From contig CANRNN010000003.1 of assembly GCA_947632025.1 (NCBI GenBank), positions 62,001-126,000 of the forward strand: DNA of 64,000 nucleotides. Reading direction: 5' to 3'. Positions 17,635 through 26,828 of the stretch are shown in pieces. The stretch's first letter is position 1; each line of letters opens with the position of its first letter. Below the pieces are notes generated by a model. It did not search any database, was not told where the DNA came from, and worked only from the letters and a program-made list of their open reading frames with translations. Both the position numbers and the translations under genes were made by a program. This stretch comes from an uncultured Clostridia bacterium. GTDB taxonomy: Bacteria; Bacillota; Clostridia; Oscillospirales; Ruminococcaceae.

Positions 17635-18588
17635 CTACAAATTATAACTCGCGACTATTGAGCCTATAAGCAAATTCCACCCGTCCGCCAAAACGAAAAC
17701 AAGTATCTTGAACGGCATTGAGATCATTGCCGGCGGAAGCATCATCATACCCATTGACATAAGCGTACTTCCGACTACAATATCTATTATCAAAAACGGC
17801 AAAAATATCATAAATCCCATTTGGAAAGCCCGTTTAAGCTCTCCTATCATAAACGACGGCACGATGACCGCAAGCGACAGTTCATTTTCCTTGTACTCGT
17901 CGGTCATTCCGCCCTCAGGGATCTCCGTATGTGAAAGATCCACGAAAAACTGAAGGTCGTCGTTGGTCGTTTGCTTGAGCATAAATCGCTTAAGCGGCAC
18001 AGACGCGGCTTCGAGAGCCTCCTGTGTTGTAAGCTCCTCGTTGACATAAGGCTGATATGCTATTTCATTTATTTCCGAGAATACCGGAGCCATTATGAAT
18101 ATTGTAAGGAAAAGCGCAAGTCCTGTAAGTACCATATTCGGCGGAGTATTCTGTGTCTGCATGGCGCTCCGCAAAAATCCGAGAACAATAACTATTCTCG
18201 CAAAGCACGTCATCATTATCAGCAGCGACGGCAAAAGCGCTATCAGCGTAAGGAGGATAATTATTTCCAACGGCTGTGACGCGTCCACGCCTATTACCTG
18301 CTGAAGCACTGACGCTCCGGGACTTTTTCCCACCTCTTCAGCGGGTGTATCGAGATAATCTCCGGGTCTTGCGGTTGAACCGCTGCTTGTCGTATCGGAA
18401 TTATTTGAAGTGTCCGAATCAGCCGAATTTTCGGCGCTTGCCGAAGTATTTGAAGCTGCGGTCGAACCTGCTGAAGCCGCGTAGGAACGAAGCCCCGCAA
18501 AAACGAACGTCAGCAATATTGTCACGAACAGCGACACGGCGAATTTCACCATCAGCCTCTTGTCCGTTTCCAAGAGCCTTTTTAACAC
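17635..18588 (-). CDS. fliP: Flagellar export apparatus protein FliP
   Basis: 317 aa, longer than the usual 220-255. After an N-terminal hydrophobic segment (residues 14-34) there is a Ser/Thr/Asn/Asp-rich low-complexity stretch (about 35-85) before the conserved core with four helices (LPSLLIMMTCFARIVIVLGF; LPPAMISMPFKILVFVLADG). The extension explains the extra length. Gene order fliO-fliP-fliQ-fliR is canonical. Confidence 0.94.
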   Translation of the reverse strand: MLKRLLETDKRLMVKFAVSLFVTILLTFVFAGLRSYAASAGSTAASNTSASAENSADSDTSNNSDTTSSGSTARPGDYLDTPAEEVGKSPGASVLQQVIGVDASQPLEIIILLTLIALLPSLLIMMTCFARIVIVLGFLRSAMQTQNTPPNMVLTGLALFLTIFIMAPVFSEINEIAYQPYVNEELTTQEALEAASVPLKRFMLKQTTNDDLQFFVDLSHTEIPEGGMTDEYKENELSLAVIVPSFMIGELKRAFQMGFMIFLPFLIIDIVVGSTLMSMGMMMLPPAMISMPFKILVFVLADGWNLLIGSIVASYNL

Positions 18589-18607
18589 GCCAATCCCCGC
18601 TTTCCGC

Positions 18608-18940
18608 TTACTTTTTCTTCATCATATTTCCGAGAATAGTCTTAAAGCTCTCGGAAAAAGTCGGATTCTCGCCGTTTTTAGCGGTGAGTTCTTCCTCTGT
18701 CTGTTCCAGATCGCATATTTTTTCCGTATGTCCCGAAGTTACGCCCAACACCATACATTTTCCGCAAATGCTTACCAGAATAAGCATTTTATCGGGTCCG
18801 AGATTTATTCTTTCAAGCACCCGCATATTTTTGCTGTCATACAAAGCGACCTTCGAGTTAAATTTTTTCATCAGCCAGAAAATAAGGAAAATCAGCGCCA
18901 ATACTCCCACGAGAGCCATTATCATCTGAAAGTATTCCAT
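18608..18940 (-). CDS. fliO: Flagellar biosynthesis protein FliO/FliZ
   Basis: 110 aa with one N-terminal membrane helix (about 5-25) and a cytoplasmic domain containing KNMRVLERINLGPDKMLILV, typical of FliO, which helps FliP assemble. Position directly before fliP supports the call. It follows a hairpin after cheY. Confidence 0.87.
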   Translation of the reverse strand: MEYFQMIMALVGVLALIFLIFWLMKKFNSKVALYDSKNMRVLERINLGPDKMLILVSICGKCMVLGVTSGHTEKICDLEQTEEELTAKNGENPTFSESFKTILGNMMKKK

Positions 18941-19014
18941 ACGACCCCTCCGATTTCCCTGACTCCTCCGTGCAAAAATTTTACAGCGCTTGAGCTTGCT
19001 CTCTGAAAAAACGC

Positions 19015-19040
19015 TAAAAGGCGGGAAAAATTCCCCGCCT
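19015..19040 (-). terminator. Intercistronic terminator-like hairpin between cheY and fliO
   Basis: Minus strand: AGGCGGG/CCCGCCT stem with an 8-nt loop followed by TTTAGCGTTTTTT. Likely partial terminator or processing site that lowers expression of fliO and the genes behind it relative to cheY. Confidence 0.6.
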
Positions 19041-19057
19041 GTGTTATATGCAGAAAA

Positions 19058-19420
19058 TCAGCCGAGTACCTTTTTCACAGTCTGGAGAATTCTGTCTGCC
19101 TTAAACGGCTTTACTATAAAGTCCAGAGCGCCGAGTTTTATTGCCTCAACGACCATTGCTTCCTGACCCATTGCCGAACACATGACCACTTTCGCCATCG
19201 GATCGCCTGCCTTTATATCTTTGAGTGCATCGATTCCCGTTTTATTCGGCATTGTGATATCCATTATCACCAAGTCGGGCTTTTCTGCCGCGTAGATCTC
19301 GCAGGCTATCGCTCCGTCTGCCGCTTCGAGAATATTCGTGTAACCATTCTTGGTAAGGGTATCCTTGATAAGCATTCTCATAAATGCCGCATCATCTACC
19401 AATAAAATCTTCTTGTCCAT
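19058..19420 (-). CDS. cheY: Chemotaxis response regulator CheY
   Basis: 120 aa single receiver domain. Acid pocket DD at 9-10, phosphoacceptor Asp54 (VIMDITMP), switch Ser in MCSAMGQ and Lys in FIVKPF. No output domain. CheY-P binds FliM and FliY at the motor switch, both encoded just upstream. GGAGAG precedes the ATG. Confidence 0.94.
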   Translation of the reverse strand: MDKKILLVDDAAFMRMLIKDTLTKNGYTNILEAADGAIACEIYAAEKPDLVIMDITMPNKTGIDALKDIKAGDPMAKVVMCSAMGQEAMVVEAIKLGALDFIVKPFKADRILQTVKKVLG

Positions 19421-19467
19421 TATCTTCTCTCCTTGATGAATTTGTTAAAGGTTCTTCCGCGAGCCGA

Positions 19468-20688
19468 TCACTCTTTGCCAAGACTGTCAACGAATTTGTT
19501 CTTGACAATTTCTGTGATTCTCACTGCGAAGTTATCGTCGATAACGACAACGTCGCCGCGAGCGATTAAATTTCCGTTTACTACAACGTCTACGGGTGCG
19601 CCCGCCTGACGTTCGAGTTCGATTATTGTTCCCTGAGTAAACTCTAGGATATCCTTGACTTTCCGCTTTGCTGTTCCTATTTCAACGCTTATTTCAAGCG
19701 GTACGCCCATGAGGAGCTTTAAGTTGTCCTTCTGGTCGGCGGGAATTCCGAAATCCATCATATCGAACTGATGGAGCTGTGCATTCTGAATATTTACAGG
19801 AGGCGCGGGAGGCGGCGGATATGCGCCGTATGCCGCATACTGATTCGGGTATCCGTATGCCCCCTGCGGCGGCATCTGATACATCATCTGTCCCTGCATC
19901 TGGCTCATATCGCCCATCGGCATCTGCGGCATCTGACCCATAGGCATTTGCTGCTGCGGCATGGGCTGACCTACCGGTGCGCTCTGCGGAGCTGCGGCGG
20001 ACTGTGCGGGTGCGCTCGGAGCGGGAGCTGCCGCTGCGGGCTGACTTGCGGGAGCGGCTTCTTCCTCTTCGGGAACAGAGAACTTTTCTATCATCTTTCC
20101 CGAAAGTGTCTTTGCGAGGTCGAGCGAAAGCACCGACATAAACTCGCTGTTCATAACTCCGTCGACCGTGAGGTTAAATGTTACCGCGACGATAGTCTGG
20201 TCGGGATCCATCTCGCACAAGTCACCAAAGCGTGTATTCTCTATGATATAAGGCGTAGGCACGGAAATATCGACCGTCATTCCGAGCAGATCGGAAAGCG
20301 CGGTAGCCGAAGCGCCCATCATCTGGTTCATAATTTCACTTACGGCGCTGATATTCAGCTCATCAAACTGGAAATCGGGGTCGATAACCAAAGGATTGCC
20401 GAGAAGCTGATTAAGTATGAGCTGTACGTCGTTCTGTTTGAGAACCATCATATTGAGTCCCGTCAAACCCTCGACGTAAACAATCTTTACGCAGATAGCG
20501 GGCTCAAGGTTATCGTAATTCAGCTCGTGGACTTTGACCACATTAACCTGCGGCGTGGTGATCCAGACTTTTGCGTTAAGCAGTTCGGAGACCGCCGTTG
20601 CCGCCGAGCCCATACTTATATTAAGTATTTCTCCGACCGCGTCGATTTCGTATGAGCTGAACTCAATGTTCTCGTCATTGTTCGCCAT
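19468..20688 (-). CDS. fliY: Flagellar switch protein FliY (CheC-like domain plus FliN domain)
   Basis: 406 aa. Residues 1-200: CheC-type CheY-P phosphatase domain with two active-site helices (VGEILNISMGSAATAVSELL and VSEIMNQMMGASATALSDLL). Residues 205-300: Pro/Gln/Met/Ala-rich flexible linker. Residues 315-400: FliN/SpoA surface domain (VPLEISVEIGTAKRKVKDIL). It forms the C ring and removes phosphate from CheY-P. The separate EIDALL-type CheY-binding peptide at the N terminus of Bacillus FliY is not obvious here. Confidence 0.93.
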   Translation of the reverse strand: MANNDENIEFSSYEIDAVGEILNISMGSAATAVSELLNAKVWITTPQVNVVKVHELNYDNLEPAICVKIVYVEGLTGLNMMVLKQNDVQLILNQLLGNPLVIDPDFQFDELNISAVSEIMNQMMGASATALSDLLGMTVDISVPTPYIIENTRFGDLCEMDPDQTIVAVTFNLTVDGVMNSEFMSVLSLDLAKTLSGKMIEKFSVPEEEEAAPASQPAAAAPAPSAPAQSAAAPQSAPVGQPMPQQQMPMGQMPQMPMGDMSQMQGQMMYQMPPQGAYGYPNQYAAYGAYPPPPAPPVNIQNAQLHQFDMMDFGIPADQKDNLKLLMGVPLEISVEIGTAKRKVKDILEFTQGTIIELERQAGAPVDVVVNGNLIARGDVVVIDDNFAVRITEIVKNKFVDSLGKE

Positions 20689-20701
20689 CAGTCATTTTAC
20701 C

Positions 20702-21691
20702 TCAATTCTCTGTAAAATTTTCCACCATAATTGCCTTCTTGTTGTTGTATGTACCGAGCTTGCCGTCGCACCAAAGTCTGTTTCCTACATATACCTCGAT
20801 ATTTTCGGAAATTTTCTTGTCAAGCGGAATTACGTCGTTTACCTGCAAAGTGAGAATATCAAACAAATCAAGATTGATCTGTCCCAGAACCGCCTTGACT
20901 TCAAGATCGGTCGTACTGATCCCTGTCATAATGGTATCACGGCGCAGCTTATCACGCTCCGCGTTGGTCTTCCTGTCCGAACGCGAATATCGCGGTATGA
21001 ATTTGCCCATGATCTCATCAAGGTCAATTGCGGGGATACATACGGAAACTATGGATTTCTGAGTATTTATTTCAACCTCAAGCGCGACAATTATTACAGT
21101 GTCCTCATGACCAATAGTCTGCACAACTCTTGAGTTTGTTTCTACGCCCATAAGCTTTGGTTCGAGGTCGATATGCGTCGACCACGGTTCCTGCAGAAGC
21201 TGCGCCATTGCGCGGAGAACGTCCGTCATAATGGTGACTTCGATTTCGGTAAAATCGCGGGATATATCGCTGTATTCGCCGCGCCCGCCGAGAAGTCTGT
21301 CGATAAGCGTGAACGTGATCGAGTTGGATATCTGCACGATAACGTCCGTTTCGCTTATCTCGTCGTTTTTTATTCCGAGATCCACCATGCCCATAACAAC
21401 ATAATCGGGCAGGGCGTTATTGAACTCGCTGTATCTCTGTTCCTCGATATTTATCAAGGACACGCGGCTGTAAAGCCTGAGCATTCCTGTAAAATATGAG
21501 GAAAGAAGTCTTGAATAGTTCTCAAAAATGCTTTCAAGAACTTTCATTTGCTCCTTTGTGAATTTTTTCGGGGCGCGGAAGTCGTATTCCTTGACCTTCG
21601 CTTCCTCTTTCGGCGTAACCACGGGCTCTGCGCCCGAAGCTATGCCTTTGAGCATTTCGTCTATCTGGGCTTGCGTAAGTACGTCAGCCAA
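20702..21691 (-). CDS. fliM: Flagellar motor switch protein FliM
   Basis: 329 aa. N-terminal CheY-P-binding peptide LTQAQIDEMLKG, a middle domain homologous to CheC, and a C-terminal FliN/SpoA domain (VKAVLGQINLDLFDILTLQV). TTG start at 21691 with GGGGGG upstream. Lies between motB and fliY; fliL, commonly found here, is missing. Confidence 0.95.
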   Translation of the reverse strand: MADVLTQAQIDEMLKGIASGAEPVVTPKEEAKVKEYDFRAPKKFTKEQMKVLESIFENYSRLLSSYFTGMLRLYSRVSLINIEEQRYSEFNNALPDYVVMGMVDLGIKNDEISETDVIVQISNSITFTLIDRLLGGRGEYSDISRDFTEIEVTIMTDVLRAMAQLLQEPWSTHIDLEPKLMGVETNSRVVQTIGHEDTVIIVALEVEINTQKSIVSVCIPAIDLDEIMGKFIPRYSRSDRKTNAERDKLRRDTIMTGISTTDLEVKAVLGQINLDLFDILTLQVNDVIPLDKKISENIEVYVGNRLWCDGKLGTYNNKKAIMVENFTEN

Positions 21692-21732
21692 AGCTGTATC
21701 CCCCCGCTCTAGAATTTTGGAATCCGCGTGCT

Positions 21733-22710
21733 TTACTGCTCTTCCGTTACATCCGCTATGAACTCTTTGCCGTCCACAGCGTTCGGACCGTAGCTTCCGA
21801 CGTATGTCATAGAATCGTTATACTTGCTGTCAATAAAGCCGATTATCTTCTCCGCCGAGCCTTCGGGAAGCTTGCTGATGTCTTTGTCCGTCTGATTGTT
21901 CGGATCGTAATCATCAAGATCAATATGGAAGTCGTGTTCGAGGATATCCTTCATAACTTCCTCGCTGGTCGGATCAATATCGCTTTTGACAATAGTTATC
22001 TCAACACGGCGGTTTTTGGCTCTGCCTTCCTCCGTGGTGTTATCTCCTATAGGGTCGTTCGCGCCCGAACCTTGGACAAAATACTTCTCGTTTCCGTACT
22101 TATCCTCGCCGAGCGTATTGTAATAGCCGAGGTGCAGTCTTACGCTGCACGCTCTCTGTGAAGAGAGCATATAATCGTCCAACGGTCCGACGGCTTTCGC
22201 AGTGTGACCGACGATTATCATTTTTGCGATAGAGCTGTCCATCGCGTGAAGTCCGGGAATTATCCCGTTCAGGACCTCTCTGCCTTCGGGCTTCAAAATC
22301 GAGCTGTTTCCGTCAAACAGGACGGAATTGTCGAAACGGAGTGTGATATGCGCCGCGCCCTCTTCGATCGACACTTGGTCGGAAAGCTCCATATTCTCCA
22401 ATTTTTCGGCAAGGTAGCTGTAAAGCTCCTCATAGCTCTGGGGCATATTGCCCTCGCCGCCCGGCTGCTCGCCGTTGTTGGTAGTGCCGCCCTCGCCCTC
22501 TGCGTAAGGATCCTGCTGAGTAACGACCTGATTTACATATTTTCCGTGTGATTTGAACGCTTGGAAAATAAACTGCAGCTTTGTTTCATCAAGGTTTGAG
22601 CAAGCGAACAGCAGAACGAAGAACGTAAGCAGCAGCGTAACCATATCTGCGTATGTATTCAACCATTCATTAGGGTTATCCTCACCCTTTTTAGGGGGTA
22701 ATTTTGCCAT
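21733..22710 (-). CDS. motB: Flagellar stator protein MotB
   Basis: 325 aa. One N-terminal membrane helix with the proton-accepting Asp22 (TYADMVTLLLTFFVLLF), a Gly/Glu-rich linker and a C-terminal OmpA-like peptidoglycan-binding domain (LRFDNSVLFDGN, NRRVEITIVK). It has its own SigA promoter 44 bp upstream. Stator partner of MotA. Confidence 0.95.
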   Translation of the reverse strand: MAKLPPKKGEDNPNEWLNTYADMVTLLLTFFVLLFACSNLDETKLQFIFQAFKSHGKYVNQVVTQQDPYAEGEGGTTNNGEQPGGEGNMPQSYEELYSYLAEKLENMELSDQVSIEEGAAHITLRFDNSVLFDGNSSILKPEGREVLNGIIPGLHAMDSSIAKMIIVGHTAKAVGPLDDYMLSSQRACSVRLHLGYYNTLGEDKYGNEKYFVQGSGANDPIGDNTTEEGRAKNRRVEITIVKSDIDPTSEEVMKDILEHDFHIDLDDYDPNNQTDKDISKLPEGSAEKIIGFIDSKYNDSMTYVGSYGPNAVDGKEFIADVTEEQ

Positions 22711-22753
22711 ACGTTCTCAACTCCTTCCGAAGCTTATACACTACACCTAATTT

Positions 22754-22782
22754 ATTATACCACAACTTTTCCGAAAATGCAA
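22754..22782 (-). promoter_or_regulatory. Internal SigA promoter before motB
   Basis: Minus strand: TTGCAT (22782-22777), 17-nt spacer and TATAAT (22759-22754). It lies in the 224-bp gap between motA and motB and could transcribe motB through cheD independently of the flgB promoter. Confidence 0.72.
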
Positions 22783-22934
22783 ATACTTTTTTTGCAATTT
22801 TAAGATTTTTTTTGCAAATATATTAAATTTTCACAAAAAACGCTCATTACGAGATATAATTTATGAGCAAATCGTTTCTTTTCGGAAAGTTATTGCACAG
22901 ACTGTTGCTGAGGGCAATTCCAAGAAATGGAAAA

Positions 22935-23747
22935 TTATGCTGCTCCTCCGCCGCCGGAACTGCTCTTTCCTCCGGAAGCTTTGCTTTTCGGAAGCATAAA
23001 CTCCAGCTTCTCCTGAATATAACGAGGGTTCGAGCCGCCCGCTATGGCGAGAACGCCCTCCTCGATTATCTGCATACACAAAAGCTCGTCCTCGTGGAGG
23101 TTTTTAAGCGCCATTCCCAGGGGCGCGAAGATAACGTTCGCGAAAAGCGACCCGTAGAACGTCGTGATAAGCGCCTGCGCCATACCTCCCGTAAGAGCTT
23201 CGGGGTGGTTAAAGTCCATACTTGCAAGCATGTTTATAAGTCCGATAAGCGTACCCAGCATTCCGAACGCGGGGAATATTCCGACGCCCTTTTCAAAGAA
23301 AGATCGTCCCTGCTCGTGGCGCTCGCACATAAACATTATTGTATCGTCGAGCATTCCGCGCACCTTTTCGGGGTCGTTCGCGTCGACTATCATCATAAGG
23401 CTGGACTTCATAAACGGATCCTCGCACTGGTTAGCGGTTTCTTCAAGGGCAAGAAGTCCGCGGGTACGCGCTATCTGGGCATATTTTACAATTTCCTCGA
23501 TATAAGCGGTAGGATTGTATTTTTTCGGCATAAGAGCCATTTTGAAGCGCTTCGGTACTTCTTTCAGATACGACATCGGGAAAGACGCAATCAAACATCC
23601 GATAGTACCGCCGACGGTTATCGCCAGCGACGATATCTCGATGAAGTTCATCATGTTACCGGGCATTATCGCCCCGTCCTTAAAGAATATTCCGAAGAGG
23701 ACCAGACCGAACGCAGCCACCCAACCTATGATAAGTGATAAATTCAA
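22935..23747 (-). CDS. motA: Flagellar stator protein MotA
   Basis: 270 aa, four membrane helices, MotA/TolQ/ExbB family (GVGIFPAFGMLGTLIGLINM and LITTFYGSLFANVIFAPLG are the conserved helix-3/4 blocks). TTG start at 23747 with GAGGG upstream. It ends in a Gly/Ser-rich tail. motA-motB are placed between flbD and fliM. Confidence 0.95.
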   Translation of the reverse strand: MNLSLIIGWVAAFGLVLFGIFFKDGAIMPGNMMNFIEISSLAITVGGTIGCLIASFPMSYLKEVPKRFKMALMPKKYNPTAYIEEIVKYAQIARTRGLLALEETANQCEDPFMKSSLMMIVDANDPEKVRGMLDDTIMFMCERHEQGRSFFEKGVGIFPAFGMLGTLIGLINMLASMDFNHPEALTGGMAQALITTFYGSLFANVIFAPLGMALKNLHEDELLCMQIIEEGVLAIAGGSNPRYIQEKLEFMLPKSKASGGKSSSGGGGAA

Positions 23748-23798
23748 AACATATCCCTCACTTTGATGTATTTTTATGAGGACCTTGTCCTCGGAGCT

Positions 23799-24020
23799 TT
23801 ATGTCAAAGGCTTTTCGGGGTCGTGTGCCGAAAGTCTTGCCCGTCTTTGCAGCCTTGAATTTTCATAGATCTTGTTTTGAAGCTCCCGCATACTTTCACG
23901 GACGATATAGCTGTGTCCGTTTTCGAGAACGATAACGGTGTCGGGGGTTTCATTCACCGTTTCGATAAGCTCCTCGTTCAGCATAAATTCCTTGCCGTCG
24001 AGTTTTGTTAAAAAGATCAT
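23799..24020 (-). CDS. flbD: Flagellar protein FlbD
   Basis: 73 aa. N-terminal MIFLTKLDGKEFMLNEELIE and TPDTVIVLENGHSYIVRES match the FlbD family of short proteins found directly after flgE in Firmicutes. Its molecular role is not settled. GAGGTAAT precedes the ATG. Confidence 0.87.
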   Translation of the reverse strand: MIFLTKLDGKEFMLNEELIETVNETPDTVIVLENGHSYIVRESMRELQNKIYENSRLQRRARLSAHDPEKPLT

Positions 24021-24043
24021 AAATTACCTCTCCCCTCCCATCA

Positions 24044-24065
24044 CCGCGGGGACTGCTCCCCGCGG
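24044..24065 (-). other. Intercistronic hairpin between flgE and flbD
   Basis: Nine-bp GC-rich stem CCGCGGGGA/TCCCCGCGG with a 4-nt loop and no T-run. It directly follows the flgE stop and may protect the abundant hook mRNA from 3' exonucleases. Confidence 0.6.
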
Positions 24066-24091
24066 CTTTCAAGGGTCAGAAAACGCTGTTA

Positions 24092-26293
24092 TTATCTCTT
24101 AAGCGAGAGCAGCTCCTCAAGCATGGTATCGGATACCGTGATAACACGGGAGTTTGCCTGATAGCCGCGCTGGGTGGTTATCATGTTGGTAAATTCGTCC
24201 GCAAGATCGACGTTGGACATTTCGAGAGTACCCGAAAGCACAACGCCCGTGCCGCCCTCGCCGGGGATTCCGAGCTGTGCGGGACCGGAAGCGACTGTTT
24301 CCTGGAAGTTTGTGCCGCCGACTTTTGCAAGACCGTTCGGGTTGTCGAATGTCGCAAGGTCTATGCGTCCGAGTATCATCAGACCGTGAACAGGGTGCAG
24401 ACCGATTATCGTTCCGTCCTGCTGAACGTTTACGTCGGTGAAGTCGTCGAACGACTGCGGCTCGCCAAGGCGACCGTCCTCAAGAGCGAACGTCGAGAGC
24501 GATTTTGCGACCTTTGTAAAGAACGCGTCGTCGCCGTACATGGGGTTTACAGAGGGGTTGTCACCAAAGAAAGCTTCTTTCAAACCGGGATTCCATACAT
24601 TATCCCTATAATTATAAAAATCTTCTTCGGTTTTAATTTCTGGACCATCAGCGGGGTCTGCAGCTTTTGTATAAGTAATTGTAATTTCCCCGCCAGCACC
24701 AGTAGTTTCTTTCCTTGTCGCGCCATCAGGTCTGGTAGTAGTTATTGAACCATCTTCGCCTTTTGTGACAGTAAACAAACTTCCGTCATATCCTACACCA
24801 AAATCAAGCCCTGCTATATCATTAAACTTTATCATCTTCTTGGTATCGCCGTTCGCTGCTGCCACAATCGCTCTGTTTACGTCGGCAATTGTGGAGTTTG
24901 CACAGATACTTACTGTAATGGTCTTGTCGTCCCATACTGCCTTAGTTTTGTCATATCCTTGAATATAGGAGAACACGATTTTGTAGTCATTTGCATAAGC
25001 ACCGGGGTCGGTCATTGTAAAGTCAAATGAACCAGATAATTTGTCCTTTGGAGCGCCTGCTAGAGTAAGTGTGTTACCTGTTCCAGCAATTGCCGTATCA
25101 GCATCAGGATCAGGATCGCCAAACATCTTTTCAAGAATATCTGCTCTAGTCTGGGTACCACCACTCGGAATATAGAAAGAAGCAAGACTCAAATTAGGCA
25201 CTTCTATGTCCATAAGTTCACCATCATCGGCTGTAGGGTTCTTAATGTATTCCTTGATTGCCGTGTCTATTTCGCTCTTGGTGCTTTCTGGACCGATTGT
25301 TATTGTCCAACCTGCTTTTTCGTCATATAGAACCTTGACCCCATTTTCTTCACCATCGACACCATCTTCTTTGTATTCTATTTTAATGTTATCCGTATTA
25401 GTTGCATCATCAACTTGGAATCTCATATAAGCCCACTGACCATTGTCAAGTTTATAGTTAAACTCGGCTGTAGCATTGGTAGTTGTGAATTTAAATCCCG
25501 AAATATTATTGTACGCAGTCTTGGCGTTGGGGTCGTCGGGTATGGACTCGAAGTCAAACTGAAGCTCGACATCGTCGGGGAGCGTAACGCCGCCCGCCTG
25601 AAGCGCGAGGTTTATAGCGTTTTCAAAATCCTGCTCCGACTCGTACTGAACATTACGGTTGAAGTAGATAGACAGGATATTGTTCGCGTAGGTGGCGTAG
25701 GGGTAGTTGCTGTCAACGAAAGTGACCGTCATATCGGTATGGTCAGACGGCGCAGAAACCGAGAGGGTGACATTTGTGCCTGCTATTTCCTTTGTCGCGG
25801 AGGAAGCGTGCGCGTCCGTCGCAGGAACGACCACGCGGATAATTTCGCTGTTGGCGTTCTGACCGTCGCTGTTTCCCGTAACGCCGAGAACGTGATAACC
25901 GTCGGCGTTTACAAGATAGCCCGCGTCGTCTATGTTGAATATACCTGCTCTTGTGTAGTAGATATTTCCCGCTCCGTCCATTACCTGGAAAAAGCCGTTG
26001 CCGTATATTGCCATATCGAAAGTATTATCCGACTGGGTATAACCGGACTGTGTCATATTCGCGGAAGTGGTGTTCATCTGAACGCCGTAGCCGACCTGTC
26101 TGGGGTTTACGCCGCCGAGGGTGGAAGTTGCCGCCGAGGGGCTGCGCTTTGTCTGGTAATAAACGTCCTTGAACGTAACAACGTCGGCTTTATTACCTAT
26201 AGTGTTGACGTTTGCGATATTGTTACCGATAACGTCCATTCTCTGCTGGTGGGTCTTAAGACCCGAAACGCCGGAATAAAGTGACTTAACCAT
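24092..26293 (-). CDS. flgE: Flagellar hook protein FlgE
   Basis: 733 aa, large for a hook protein. Conserved N terminus (IGNNIANVNTIGNKADVVTF, FDMAIYGNGFFQVMD) and C terminus (VDLADEFTNMITTQRGYQAN) polymerise as the inner core; the long middle (about residues 260-570) is the surface-exposed variable region. The frame opens at TTG 26308, but GGAGG is placed for the ATG at 26293, which I take as the start. The middle, roughly 24590-25510, uses A/T-ending codons unlike both flanks, as if exchanged or evolving separately. Confidence 0.93.
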   Translation of the reverse strand: MVKSLYSGVSGLKTHQQRMDVIGNNIANVNTIGNKADVVTFKDVYYQTKRSPSAATSTLGGVNPRQVGYGVQMNTTSANMTQSGYTQSDNTFDMAIYGNGFFQVMDGAGNIYYTRAGIFNIDDAGYLVNADGYHVLGVTGNSDGQNANSEIIRVVVPATDAHASSATKEIAGTNVTLSVSAPSDHTDMTVTFVDSNYPYATYANNILSIYFNRNVQYESEQDFENAINLALQAGGVTLPDDVELQFDFESIPDDPNAKTAYNNISGFKFTTTNATAEFNYKLDNGQWAYMRFQVDDATNTDNIKIEYKEDGVDGEENGVKVLYDEKAGWTITIGPESTKSEIDTAIKEYIKNPTADDGELMDIEVPNLSLASFYIPSGGTQTRADILEKMFGDPDPDADTAIAGTGNTLTLAGAPKDKLSGSFDFTMTDPGAYANDYKIVFSYIQGYDKTKAVWDDKTITVSICANSTIADVNRAIVAAANGDTKKMIKFNDIAGLDFGVGYDGSLFTVTKGEDGSITTTRPDGATRKETTGAGGEITITYTKAADPADGPEIKTEEDFYNYRDNVWNPGLKEAFFGDNPSVNPMYGDDAFFTKVAKSLSTFALEDGRLGEPQSFDDFTDVNVQQDGTIIGLHPVHGLMILGRIDLATFDNPNGLAKVGGTNFQETVASGPAQLGIPGEGGTGVVLSGTLEMSNVDLADEFTNMITTQRGYQANSRVITVSDTMLEELLSLKR

Positions 26294-26328
26294 AAAATTG
26301 ACCTCCAAAATATTTCTTTCTCACTGTG

Positions 26329-26353
26329 CGGGGATCTCATTCACAGATCCCCG
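26329..26353 (-). other. Hairpin in the leader of flgE
   Basis: CGGGGATC/GATCCCCG stem with a 9-nt loop between the TIGR02530 gene and flgE, no T-run. Possible processing or stabilising element for the flgE segment. Confidence 0.5.
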
Positions 26354-26396
26354 ATGAATTCCCGAAGGTCCGTTCATAAATATGATCGCATAGCGC

Positions 26397-26801
26397 TCAT
26401 ATGATCACAGTGGAGTCGATATTGGTAAAAATGCTGCCTTTCAATTCCTCTTGAGGAATTGTGGTTATTACCTTGTTGTTTTTGACGCTCACAACAAACG
26501 CGTTTGTTCCCACGAGGACGAGTGCGTCGTTACTGCCCTTATCCGCGGCTATTTCGACACCCTTGTTAAGTCTGTCGAGCGTATCGCCCGAAGTAATGTC
26601 GATACTGCGTTCGGAAAGCCGCTGCATTGCGTGCTTTGAAAATTCCACGCCTTGTTTTTCGGCAATTTTTTCACGCAGTGCCTCGGCGAAGCTTTCTCCT
26701 GCTTCCTCCTGAATCTGCGGAGAAACACCTGTTGTGCCTACTGCTGTGCCTGTGGTAACGCTTATTTGGTTTCGGAGCGCCAGATACTCACTTATAAGCA
26801 T
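26397..26801 (-). CDS. Flagellar operon protein, TIGR02530 family
   Basis: 134 aa, located between flgD and flgE as in many Firmicutes. The stretch FSKHAMQRLSERSIDI followed by LNKGVEIAADKGSNDALVLV is typical of the TIGR02530 family of flagellar proteins whose function is not established. No signal peptide. Confidence 0.83.
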   Translation of the reverse strand: MLISEYLALRNQISVTTGTAVGTTGVSPQIQEEAGESFAEALREKIAEKQGVEFSKHAMQRLSERSIDITSGDTLDRLNKGVEIAADKGSNDALVLVGTNAFVVSVKNNKVITTIPQEELKGSIFTNIDSTVII

Positions 26802-26828
26802 ATTAGCCTCCTTGCTGAATCGGGGTTA

